From positions 1 through 64,000 of the forward strand of contig JAHHGY010000009.1 in assembly GCA_019359635.1 (NCBI GenBank): DNA of 64,000 nt, read 5' to 3'. This DNA is from Chroococcus sp. CMT-3BRIN-NPC107. Lineage in GTDB: Bacteria > Cyanobacteriota > Cyanobacteriia > Cyanobacteriales > Chroococcidiopsidaceae. This document shows positions 17,398 through 25,100 of the stretch, piece by piece (position 1 is the stretch's first letter; every line of letters starts with the position of its first letter). Under the pieces are notes generated by a model. That model did not search any database. It was not told the DNA's origin and saw only the letters and a program-made list of their open reading frames with translations. A program made the position numbers and the translations under genes.

Positions 17398-17844
17398 TTA
17401 TTCTTGTTTGCCCAGCTTCTTACACAAGCGCCCTAGCTCTACTTGTTCGTCTAAGCTCAAAATACTCATTTGTTGGGCGATCGCCTTTGCATGAGCCGGG
17501 AATATATCGCTAATTAGCTGTTTGCCCGTGGGGGTAAGGGATACAGATATACATCGGCGATCGCCTGTTTCGCGATCGCGCTTTACCAATTGCCGCTTTT
17601 CTAAGTTATCAATCACTAAAGTAATATTTCCGCCACTTTTTAGCAGTTTCTCGGCTAAGTCTCGTTGGTGCATTGCGCCTAAGTGAAACAATGCTTCTAG
17701 TACGCCAAACTGAGTCACCGTTAACTTATAAGTTTCTAAATGGGGCTGGAGGCGATGAGTTACTGATTCTGTAGCTCTAACGAGTTTAATATAAGCATCT
17801 AAAGCTGTAACTTCTTCAGTTGTTCCTAAATATCGAGTTCCCAT
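17398..17844 (-). CDS. MarR-family transcriptional regulator
   Basis: The 148-residue winged-helix protein shows the MarR core: LTVTQFGVLEALFHLGAMHQRDLAEKLLKSGGNITLVIDNLEKRQLVKRDRETGDRRCISVSLT. The recognition helix follows LAEKLL, and the wing is the DRETGDRRC turn. I start at ATG 17844. The first codon one position upstream is TTG. MarR proteins usually repress nearby genes and respond to phenolic or oxidative ligands. It is 50 bp downstream of the TonB-like gene on the same strand and may be expressed with it. A link to iron is only positional. Confidence 0.88.
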   Translation of the reverse strand: MGTRYLGTTEEVTALDAYIKLVRATESVTHRLQPHLETYKLTVTQFGVLEALFHLGAMHQRDLAEKLLKSGGNITLVIDNLEKRQLVKRDRETGDRRCISVSLTPTGKQLISDIFPAHAKAIAQQMSILSLDEQVELGRLCKKLGKQE

Positions 17845-17897
17845 CAAACATTTTTACATTGAATAATTCAATGCTAATTTAAAATTCAGCTTTCTGT

Positions 17898-18758
17898 TTA
17901 TTCAATGGGGCTAGGGTATTTATTCCAAATCGTTACAACTGTACCCGTACCTTGTTTATCTGGAGCTAAGGCTAAATAAAGCGGATTAGAACTATTTTTG
18001 GGAGTTAGTTTATAAAGTCCGCCACCCGCAGCATAAGTACCGCTAGGCTCAACTGTAAAATCTGCGCTTTCTAACTGCGAACGAAAAAACTCATCAAACA
18101 CTGTATCGGGATTTTTGTCAGGAATTTGAGCAACTTTACCCACAATATCGGGGTGCAATTTTCCGCCAGGCTGGGTAAACATTTCTGCTTCCGCCATTAC
18201 TTCATTAGGTTGTTCTACAACTTGCCAATTAGGATCGACGGGTACGCCATTAATTGCCTTGGTGGCGATGGTTGCAGGGCTAGGTGCTACCGAAGGAATA
18301 ACTTGAGGCGGTGGGAGTAATTCTTGATTTTTTGTATCTAGCTCAATTTCAGGCAAAGAATCAATAACAACAGGTGTTACAGGTTTTGCTATCTGCCTTT
18401 GAGGAGATGCGATCGCAGGTGTTACAGGCTTTATTATCTGTTTCTGAGCAGACGGTGCAACGGGGCTAGGAGGCTTTTTAGCAATAGTAGGTGCTACTTG
18501 TTTTGTCGCTAACACTCTTTGTTGTGGAGGTTTGGGGCGATTAGTAGTTGCAGGTGTTGGAGATGTTTTGATTTTTGGTGCAGGTGAAAGCGTTACCGAA
18601 ACCTTGCTAACTAACTCTTGAGGCTTTTTTGTTGGTTGATGTGTTTCCGCCGCCGGAATTGGGATTACTAGCAGCAGCCCATGCAATCCTAACGAGGCTA
18701 ACCACATTGGTTTCCACATCTTGCTTAATGATGGCGGTGAGTTTTTGGTGTGCTTCAT
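17898..18758 (-). CDS. TonB-like proline-rich membrane-anchored protein
   Basis: The 286-residue protein starts with a short cytosolic basic segment and one hydrophobic anchor (PMWLASLGLHGLLLVIPIP, about residues 17-35). A long Pro/Lys/Thr/Gln-rich linker follows (about 40-170), then a compact C-terminal domain of about 90 residues (FDEFFRSQLESADFTVE ... TVVTIWNKYP). This is the architecture of TonB-type energy transducers, but the C-terminal domain lacks an obvious TonB motif, so the label is structural. I start at ATG 18758. A GTG at 18776 would add six residues. It is divergent from a ferric ABC transporter across a Fur-box-like palindrome, which supports a role in iron uptake. Confidence 0.6.
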   Translation of the reverse strand: MKHTKNSPPSLSKMWKPMWLASLGLHGLLLVIPIPAAETHQPTKKPQELVSKVSVTLSPAPKIKTSPTPATTNRPKPPQQRVLATKQVAPTIAKKPPSPVAPSAQKQIIKPVTPAIASPQRQIAKPVTPVVIDSLPEIELDTKNQELLPPPQVIPSVAPSPATIATKAINGVPVDPNWQVVEQPNEVMAEAEMFTQPGGKLHPDIVGKVAQIPDKNPDTVFDEFFRSQLESADFTVEPSGTYAAGGGLYKLTPKNSSNPLYLALAPDKQGTGTVVTIWNKYPSPIE

Positions 18759-18850
18759 GAATTGATTATTCCCCACTTGTATTACACCAAGTTTTTAACT
18801 CGCTTTCAACTAAGTTTCTTAACAGCAACAGCCTAATTGTAAAGCTTAGT

Positions 18851-18873
18851 CATAATTATTTGCAATAATTATG
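18851..18873. promoter_or_regulatory. Candidate Fur box (perfect 10-3-10 inverted repeat)
   Basis: CATAATTATT, TGC and AATAATTATG form a perfect inverted repeat of the A/T composition and size of bacterial iron boxes. It lies about 95 bp upstream of the TonB-like ATG and about 200 bp upstream of the ferric-binding-protein gene in the 316-bp divergent gap, so it could control both. No other gene is seen in the gap. Confidence 0.55.
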
Positions 18874-19074
18874 GGCTAAAAAATACTTATAAACATTGCA
18901 ATATAGGCATTTTATAATATCTAGGCTTTGCTTCTAACTAAAATGATTTGCAAAAGCTTCTTAAATAAGTCTAATTAGTGGTATTTTTTTTAAAGGAAAA
19001 GCTAACGTCTGGGAAAGTTAACGGCGAGGATTTCTTGCCGACACTTCCGCTTAAAAAGACGGTTATTTACAAAC

Positions 19075-20103
19075 ATGAGGATGAAGTTGGTGGCAAGTAA
19101 GCTTGGGAAAATTTCTGCTATCGTAGCGGCGGCGGTAGTTGTAGGTGGAGGAATAGCCTTTAGTAGCGAGGCAGCACAACAAAGAACGCTAACTATTTAC
19201 TCTGGTAGAGACGAAAAACTAATTGGGCCCTTAATTGCCAAAGCTGAGAAAGATTTGGGGATAGATATTGAGGTACGATACGGCGATACAGCAGAACTTG
19301 CGATCGCATTACTAGAAGAAGGCAGAAACAGCCGCGCCGATATGTTTTTTGCTCAAGACGCTGGCGCTTTAGGTGCTTTAGCCAAAGAAAAACGCACTTT
19401 ACCTATTGCTAATAACTTACTAGCAAAAGTAGAGCCACAGTTTCGCTCCTCGGCAGGACAATGGATCGGCATTTCAGGACGAGCGCGAGTAATTGACTAC
19501 AATACTAAGCAAGTTAAAGCCAGCGAATTACCAACTTCTGTAGCACAATTAACTAATCCCAAATGGCGCAATAAAGTAGGTTGGGCCCCGTCTAATGGTT
19601 CTTTTCAGTCCTTTATTACCGCTATGCGCTTGCTAGAAGGAGATCAAAAAACTTTGGCATGGGTAAAGGCAATGAAAGCCAACGGTACAAAAGATTATGC
19701 CAAAAATGCCGCGATCGTGGAAGCCGTAGGCAGAGGCGAAATTTCTTTAGGATTGGTGAACAATTATTACTTATATAGGTTTACCAAAGATAACGCTAAT
19801 TTCCCTGTAGCTCATCACTACACCCGCCGAGATGCTGGCGCAATGGTAAATGTGGCAGGTTTGGCGGTATTAAATAGCACCGATCAAAAAAGCGACGCAG
19901 ACAAGTTTTTGGCTTATATGCTAACTCCCAAAGCCCAGACTTATTTTGCTCAAGAAACTAACGAGTATCCGTTAGTAAAAGGGATTCAAGCATCGCAAAA
20001 ACAAATTCCCCTCAGTCAACTTAAGCCACCCAAAATCGATTTGAGCAACTTATCGGACTTGCAAGGGACTATAGCTTTACTTCAAGAAGCAGGGGTACTT
20101 TGA
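19075..20103 (+). CDS. Ferric iron ABC transporter, periplasmic substrate-binding protein (FutA-type)
   Basis: The 342-residue exported protein has an N-terminal signal segment (ISAIVAAAVVVGGGIAFSSEAAQQ) followed by LTIYSGRDEKLIGPLI, the start of the FbpA/FutA transferrin-like fold. Conserved pieces are GDTAELAIALLEEG, ADMFFAQDAGALGAL, WIGISGRARVIDYNT, WAPSNGSFQSFITAMR, GLVNNYYLYR with the iron-ligand tyrosine pair, and AGMVNVAGLAVL-like AGAMVNVAGLAVL. It would capture Fe(III) in the periplasm and pass it to the permease. Its stop overlaps the TTG start of the permease gene. Either ATG 19075 or ATG 19081 could be used. Iron control through the upstream palindrome is inferred. Confidence 0.88.
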   Translation: MRMKLVASKLGKISAIVAAAVVVGGGIAFSSEAAQQRTLTIYSGRDEKLIGPLIAKAEKDLGIDIEVRYGDTAELAIALLEEGRNSRADMFFAQDAGALGALAKEKRTLPIANNLLAKVEPQFRSSAGQWIGISGRARVIDYNTKQVKASELPTSVAQLTNPKWRNKVGWAPSNGSFQSFITAMRLLEGDQKTLAWVKAMKANGTKDYAKNAAIVEAVGRGEISLGLVNNYYLYRFTKDNANFPVAHHYTRRDAGAMVNVAGLAVLNSTDQKSDADKFLAYMLTPKAQTYFAQETNEYPLVKGIQASQKQIPLSQLKPPKIDLSNLSDLQGTIALLQEAGVL

Positions 20104-21707
20104 GGTTAAAAGCTTCAAAGCCACCGTTATTTTTAGTCGCGATCGCATCAATTACGGCGATCGTGATCGTACTGCCTTTGACTTATCTTGTAATTAGGAC
20201 GGCGGGTGTAGGTACAGAAAAACTCATTGATTTAGTATCTCGTCCGCGCACTTTAACAGTATTGCTCAATAGTGCGGGGATGGCGGCTTTAGTAACTTTA
20301 TGTAGTGCTTTAATTGCCGTCCCTCTAGCCTTTTTGACCTTGCAAACCGATTTACCTTGGCGAAAGTTTTGGCTAGTTGCCACTACTTTACCCTTAGCCG
20401 TACCTAGCTATGTAGGGAGTTTTGCCTTGATTGCGGCTTTTGGTCCTACTGGTAGCTTATTGCAGCTAGGGTTAGAACCATTGGGCGTAACTCAATTACC
20501 AGAGATTTACGGCTGGTTTGGGACGGTTTTAGCACTGACGCTGTTTACTTATCCTTACTTGCTTTTAAGTGTCCGGGGGGGATTAATGTTAATCGATCCG
20601 GCGACAGTAGAAGCGTCGAGGAGTTTGGGCTTAAACCAAATCAATACATTTTTTCGAGTTTTGTTACCACAATTGCGCCCATCTTTAGTAGCTGGCGGGT
20701 TGTTAGTAGCTTTGTATGCGTTAAGAGATTTTGGTACGCCTTCGTTAATGCGGTTTGATGTGTTTACGCGGGTTATTTTTTTGCAATACAAGTCAAGTTT
20801 CAATCGCAACCAAGCGGCGGCGCTGGCTTTATTATTAGTGGCTTTGGTGCTAGGGATTTTGTGGCTAGAGTATAAAGTGCGATCGCGCGGCGCTTATTAC
20901 ACCCGCAATAGTGCGATCGTTCGTCCCCCAGTAATTGTAAAACTTGGTGCTAGTAAAGTAATTGCTTTATTATTTTGCGCGATCGTTGTCAGCCTAAGTT
21001 TAGTTTTACCCGTTGGCGTGACAGTGTTTTGGTGGTGGCGAGGATGGACAAGTGGCGATGGAGCTTATGGTACAGCTTCTTTACGTGCGATCGCCCAGCC
21101 AGCCCTTAATTCTATTGCAGCCTCTAGCTTAACGGCAGTACTTGCAACTATTTGCGCTTTACCCGTCACAATCTTAGCAGTAAGGTTTCCTAGTCGCATA
21201 ACTACAGCTATAGAGCGTTGTAGTTATATTGGTTTTGGTTTGCCGGGAATTGTTGTAGCAATATCCTTAGTATTTCTAGGTTCTCAATATTTGCCTTGGT
21301 TGTACCAAACTTTGCCAATGCTAGTATTTGCTTATTTGGTACTATTTTTACCCCAGTCGGTAGGCACAATAAGAAGTTCCCTATTGCAGTTGCATCCGCA
21401 GTTAGAAGAATCGGCGCGGCTTTTGGGGCGCACTCCTTGGCAGACATTAAAAGAAATTACTTTCCCCTTAGTGCGTCCGGGAGTATTGAACGGTGCGGTT
21501 TTGGTATTTTTGACCGCAATTAAAGAATTACCCGCAACTTTGCTCTTAGCCCCGATTGGCTTTGATACTCTAGCAACAGAAATTTGGAAAGCTACAGAAA
21601 ATGTTGCCTTTAGCGATGCGGCGGTGGGTTCTTTGGCAATGCTAATTGTTTCTATGGGTTCAACTTTGCCTGTATTGTTGCACGAGCAGAAAACGAGCCA
21701 AAGATAA
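20100..21707 (+). CDS. Ferric iron ABC transporter permease, fused double-domain (FutB-type)
   Basis: The 535-residue integral membrane protein has two repeats of the binding-protein-dependent permease domain, about six segments each. EAA-type cytosolic loops contact the ATPase: EASRSLGLNQINTFFRVLLPQLRP in the first half and EESARLLGRTPWQTLKEITFPLVRP in the second. This double-length layout is the FbpB/FutB form. The start codon is TTG at 20100, overlapping the TGA of the binding-protein gene. No ATG occurs until well inside the first domain, so translational coupling with a rare start is the best reading. Confidence 0.9.
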   Translation: MRLKASKPPLFLVAIASITAIVIVLPLTYLVIRTAGVGTEKLIDLVSRPRTLTVLLNSAGMAALVTLCSALIAVPLAFLTLQTDLPWRKFWLVATTLPLAVPSYVGSFALIAAFGPTGSLLQLGLEPLGVTQLPEIYGWFGTVLALTLFTYPYLLLSVRGGLMLIDPATVEASRSLGLNQINTFFRVLLPQLRPSLVAGGLLVALYALRDFGTPSLMRFDVFTRVIFLQYKSSFNRNQAAALALLLVALVLGILWLEYKVRSRGAYYTRNSAIVRPPVIVKLGASKVIALLFCAIVVSLSLVLPVGVTVFWWWRGWTSGDGAYGTASLRAIAQPALNSIAASSLTAVLATICALPVTILAVRFPSRITTAIERCSYIGFGLPGIVVAISLVFLGSQYLPWLYQTLPMLVFAYLVLFLPQSVGTIRSSLLQLHPQLEESARLLGRTPWQTLKEITFPLVRPGVLNGAVLVFLTAIKELPATLLLAPIGFDTLATEIWKATENVAFSDAAVGSLAMLIVSMGSTLPVLLHEQKTSQR

Positions 21708-21721
21708 GATACAAAAGAGTT

Positions 21722-22747
21722 ATGGAGAAAATTTTAAGTCTTGATGGTATCAGTAAGTGGTTTGGCGCAACTCAAGCCGTTGCGGAAGTAAGTTTGAACT
21801 TACCCCAAGGAATTTTAGCTTTGCTTGGTTCTTCTGGTTGTGGCAAAACTACATTATTAAGGTTAATTGCTGGCTTTGAACAACCGCAAACCGGAAGTAT
21901 TGAAATTGCTGGGCGCAAAGTTGCCAGCGTTAACTGTTGGATTCCGCCAGAACAACGCCGTTTAGGGATGGTTTTTCAAGATTATGCTTTGTTTCCCCAT
22001 TTAACAGTGGCGGAAAATATAGCTTTTGGGTTGAAAAAGCAAGAAAAAAATGCCGCAAAGCGCTTAATTGAATTAGTTGGGTTAACCGGATTAGAACAAC
22101 GCTATCCTTACCAACTATCGGGAGGACAGCAGCAAAGAGTAGCTTTAGCCCGTGCTTTAGCGCCTCAGCCGCAATTAGTGCTGCTAGATGAGCCTTTGAG
22201 TAATTTAGATATGCAGGTAAGGCTGCGCTTGCGAGAAGAAATTAGAGATATTCTCAAAGCTACAGGAACCTCGGCAGTGTTTGTAACTCACGATCGAGAA
22301 GAAGCATTAGCGATCGCCGATTTAGTCGCAGTCATGAGCAAAGGTAAGCTAGAACAAATAGGTACGCCCCAAGAAATCTATACGCAGCCTGCTTCTCGGT
22401 TTGTAGCTGAATTTGTCACCGGAGCAAACTTTATCTTTGCCGAACGTCAAGGGCAACTATGGGCTACGGAGGTGGGCTATTTTGCTGCGGCTGACAACGA
22501 ACAAGAGCAAGTAGACTTAATGATTCGCGAGGAAGATTTGCTGATAGAACCAACCGAATTGGAAGCGGCGGCGACTATTCACAATCGGCGCTTTTTGGGA
22601 CGAGAGTATCGCTACTGCGTGCTTACGCCGTCAGGAAAGGAATTACACGCCCGAACTTCTACAAACCAAGTTTTACCCGTAGGCGCGAAAGTTAGGTTAA
22701 AGGCAACAAGTGTTAAAATATTTCCGCTTGAGCGATCGCGCTCCTAA
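21722..22747 (+). CDS. Ferric iron ABC transporter ATP-binding protein (FutC-type)
   Basis: The 341-residue ATPase has a complete ABC cassette: Walker A LGSSGCGKTTLL, Q-loop VFQDYALFPHLT, signature LSGGQQQRVALARAL, Walker B LVLLDEPLSNLD and the H-loop FVTHDREEALAIAD. A C-terminal TOBE-like regulatory domain runs from about residue 240. It powers the permease encoded 14 bp upstream, completing a binding-protein/permease/ATPase set for Fe(III). The iron specificity is inherited from the binding protein. Confidence 0.92.
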   Translation: MEKILSLDGISKWFGATQAVAEVSLNLPQGILALLGSSGCGKTTLLRLIAGFEQPQTGSIEIAGRKVASVNCWIPPEQRRLGMVFQDYALFPHLTVAENIAFGLKKQEKNAAKRLIELVGLTGLEQRYPYQLSGGQQQRVALARALAPQPQLVLLDEPLSNLDMQVRLRLREEIRDILKATGTSAVFVTHDREEALAIADLVAVMSKGKLEQIGTPQEIYTQPASRFVAEFVTGANFIFAERQGQLWATEVGYFAAADNEQEQVDLMIREEDLLIEPTELEAAATIHNRRFLGREYRYCVLTPSGKELHARTSTNQVLPVGAKVRLKATSVKIFPLERSRS

Positions 22748-22770
22748 TTAGTTATTACCACCGCTTGAGC

Positions 22771-23229
22771 ATGAGTAAATCTCTAAATATCGATCTTTCC
22801 ACAGAAATCGCCGCCCGCATTAGCAGTAAAGCAAACCAATATTTTAATAATGCCTATCAAGCCGCAATACTCGATGATAGTTATTTGTACGTTCAAGGCT
22901 TTTTAGTTATCGGCGTTGAGCCTTATTCAGTTATAGAATATGGCTGGATCGAGCTTGAAGACCAAATAATCGATCCTTCTATAGCTTTTTTAAAACAAGA
23001 CGCTGAAAATCTCTACTATTTTCCGGCGCAAACCTTAAAAGTAAAGCAACTTAAAGCGATCGTTGACGAATCAAAAGAAGATTATCCTGAAGATGACCCT
23101 TTGCCTATTTATGGCAACGCACCCTACGAATACTACGGCGAAATTATGCTCGGTGGCAAAGAATACCTAGCCGCCTACGGGGTCGCCGAAGCCAAGTGTA
23201 AAGAATTGTCCGAGCAAAATAACAACTAA
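22771..23229 (+). CDS. Hypothetical protein, 152 aa
   Basis: I do not recognise the family. The protein is acidic and soluble. It begins MSKSLNIDLSTEIAARISSKANQYFNNAYQAAI, contains a beta-rich part (LYVQGFLVIGVEPYSVIEYGWIEL) and ends in a helical tail (YGVAEAKCKELSEQ). An in-frame TTG at 22765 precedes the ATG chosen here. It follows the iron transporter by 23 bp and could be co-transcribed, but nothing in the sequence points to iron. Confidence 0.6.
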   Translation: MSKSLNIDLSTEIAARISSKANQYFNNAYQAAILDDSYLYVQGFLVIGVEPYSVIEYGWIELEDQIIDPSIAFLKQDAENLYYFPAQTLKVKQLKAIVDESKEDYPEDDPLPIYGNAPYEYYGEIMLGGKEYLAAYGVAEAKCKELSEQNNN

Positions 23230-23233
23230 ATAA

Positions 23234-23306
23234 TGGAGGTTAGCGGACTCGAACCGCTGACATCCTGCTTGCAAAGCAGGCGCTCTACCAACTGAGCTAA
23301 ACCCCC
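23234..23306 (-). tRNA. tRNA-Ala (TGC anticodon)
   Basis: The 73-nt minus-strand sequence folds as a cloverleaf. Its acceptor is GGGGGTT/AACCTCC with discriminator A. The D arm includes AGCTCAGTTGGTAGAGC. The anticodon stem is CCTGC/GCAGG with loop TTTGCAA, giving anticodon TGC, and the T arm carries GGTTCGAGTCC. The CCA end is not encoded. It decodes GCA/GCG alanine codons. Confidence 0.97.
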
Positions 23307-23397
23307 CTGTGGCAGATTGTATTATAGTTGATAGCGATCTTTTAATCAAGAGTGCGATCGCTCCTCTGCTAGAAAATATCTCAATTTGCGCCCAGAA

Positions 23398-24198
23398 ATG
23401 ACTTACATTGTTGCCTCTTTTTATAAATTCGTAAATTTACCAGACTTTGCCGCCAAGCAACAACCCCTACTATCATGTTGTCAAAACCAAGAGGTTAAAG
23501 GCTCAATTCTTTTAGCAGCAGAGGGAATCAACGGCACAATTGCTAGTGTTTCCCAAAAAAGTATTGATACGGTTATCTCTTTTTTGCGTTCGGATTTGCG
23601 TTTAGCTGACTTGGAATATAAATTATCCTCTGCTGAGACTCCACCTTTTGAGCGGATGAAAGTGCGCCTAAAACGAGAAATTGTAACTTTGGGATTGCCA
23701 GAAATCGATCCAAATCAGCAAGTTGGTACTTATGTAAGTCCTGCTGAATGGAATGCACTAATTAACGATCCAGAAGTAACAGTTATTGATACTCGCAACG
23801 ATTACGAAGTAGATATTGGTACTTTTAAAGGAGCGCAAAACCCCAACACTAGCTCCTTCAATCAATTTCCCGACTATGTCGAGCAAAACCTCGACCCTAC
23901 CAAACATAAAAAAGTAGCATTATTTTGTACGGGTGGTATTCGCTGCGAAAAAGCCTCATCATTACTCTTATCTCAAGGTTTCGAGGAAGTTTATCATCTC
24001 AAAGGCGGCATTCTTAAATATTTAGCAGAAGTCCCCGCAGATGAAAGTTTGTGGCAAGGAGAATGTTTTGTGTTTGACGAACGAGTAGCATTGAAGCATG
24101 GCTTACAGCCGGGAACTTATCAATTGTGCCGCAGTTGTGGCAATCCCGTCGCGCAATTTCTTACCTGTCCTCACTGCACCACTAAGGAAGTTTCCTAG
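23398..24198 (+). CDS. trhO: tRNA uridine(34) hydroxylase TrhO (rhodanese-domain)
   Basis: The 266-residue protein matches the TrhO/YceA family, which performs oxygen-dependent hydroxylation of wobble uridine 34 toward (m)cmo5U-type modification. An N-terminal acylphosphatase-like domain contains [11 protein letters not shown]. The rhodanese domain includes [16 protein letters not shown] and the catalytic-cysteine loop [14 protein letters not shown]-terminal Cys-rich tail ([18 protein letters not shown]) is a likely zinc site. I start at ATG 23398 ([11 protein letters not shown]). The TTG at 23386 would add four residues. Its 3' end overlaps the convergent methyltransferase gene by 17 bp. It lies just after a tRNA gene. 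Confidence 0.9.
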   Translation: MTYIVASFYKFVNLPDFAAKQQPLLSCCQNQEVKGSILLAAEGINGTIASVSQKSIDTVISFLRSDLRLADLEYKLSSAETPPFERMKVRLKREIVTLGLPEIDPNQQVGTYVSPAEWNALINDPEVTVIDTRNDYEVDIGTFKGAQNPNTSSFNQFPDYVEQNLDPTKHKKVALFCTGGIRCEKASSLLLSQGFEEVYHLKGGILKYLAEVPADESLWQGECFVFDERVALKHGLQPGTYQLCRSCGNPVAQFLTCPHCTTKEVS

Positions 24199-24850
24199 CC
24201 AAAGTCAAACCATCGGCGATCGGTACTAAGCTTAAATTTATGCGTTTATCTTCATGCAGCTTTTGATTAAAGGCACGAATTTTATTAGTGCGACGATCTT
24301 GAATACTAGCGTCCGCTACTTGACCAGACCATAGAACATTATCCACCGCAATTAACCCCCCCGGACGCACTAATTGCAAAGCTTGTTCGTAATAAGTATC
24401 GTAGTTACTTTTATCAGCATCAATAAAAGCAAAATCAAAACTACTAGCTTCTCCCCTATTTATCAACAACGCGAGCGTATCTTGGGCGGGAGCTAAATGA
24501 AGTTCAACTTTATCTATAATCCCGGCTTCATGCCACCAATGACGAGCAAACTCTGCATACTCTTGGTTAACTTCGCAAGCTACTACTTTGCCATCTTGGG
24601 GCAATGCCAAAGCCACCACAAGCGCACTATAGCCCGTAAACACTCCTATATCTAACGTTTTTTTAGCGCCAATTAGTTGAATTAGCAACGCCATAAACTG
24701 CCCTTGCTCTGGTGCAATCTGCATTTGAGCCATTGGTTGCTGGGCGGCGGTGGCTTGCCGCAGTTGAGCTAATATATCGGCTTCGCGCAGAGAAATAGAA
24801 AGTAAATAGTTATAAAGCTGTTCTCCAAGCCCCAAAGTTTGATTAGCCAC
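24182..24850 (-). CDS. Class I SAM-dependent O-methyltransferase (CCoAOMT-like)
   Basis: The 222-residue protein has the Rossmann SAM-binding motif [19 protein letters not shown] and the acidic strand end VVACEVNQ. The metal-binding/catalytic motif is [17 protein letters not shown] and the post-motif is [14 protein letters not shown]. These are the hallmarks of cation-dependent catechol/caffeoyl-CoA O-methyltransferases. A helical N-terminus ([22 protein letters not shown]) forms the dimer contact in the family. The substrate in cyanobacteria is unknown. Confidence 0.9.
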   Translation of the reverse strand: MANQTLGLGEQLYNYLLSISLREADILAQLRQATAAQQPMAQMQIAPEQGQFMALLIQLIGAKKTLDIGVFTGYSALVVALALPQDGKVVACEVNQEYAEFARHWWHEAGIIDKVELHLAPAQDTLALLINRGEASSFDFAFIDADKSNYDTYYEQALQLVRPGGLIAVDNVLWSGQVADASIQDRRTNKIRAFNQKLHEDKRINLSLVPIADGLTLARKLP

Positions 24851-24931
24851 GATTTTTTTGTCCTGTTTTAAACGTCTTTTAAATTAATAGACAATAATTG
24901 TTATCCCCCTTAAAAAGACACTTAGAAATAT

Positions 24932-25032
24932 TGGCGTTGCCCAATTGGTAATGGGATAAAGAAGGTGAAACCAGAAACTCTATCTTTTTCGTAAACCAAC
25001 CATTGAAAATCATCACACTTTCAGCAACGCCA
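24932..25032 (-). repeat. Dispersed repeat, copy B
   Basis: TGGCGTTGC (24932-24940) and TTCAGCAACGCCA (25020-25032) bound a 101-bp segment whose reverse complement aligns with 17271-17360 at roughly 85 percent. It lies in the gap between the O-methyltransferase and pixJ genes. It lacks the extra tail present in copy A, so its two ends are closer. Confidence 0.75.
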
Positions 25033-25100
25033 AAATATTTTCCCTCCTTGAAAAAGGAGAGCTAAGGGAATCTCACGCTAAGAATTTTTACTAGCAGCCA

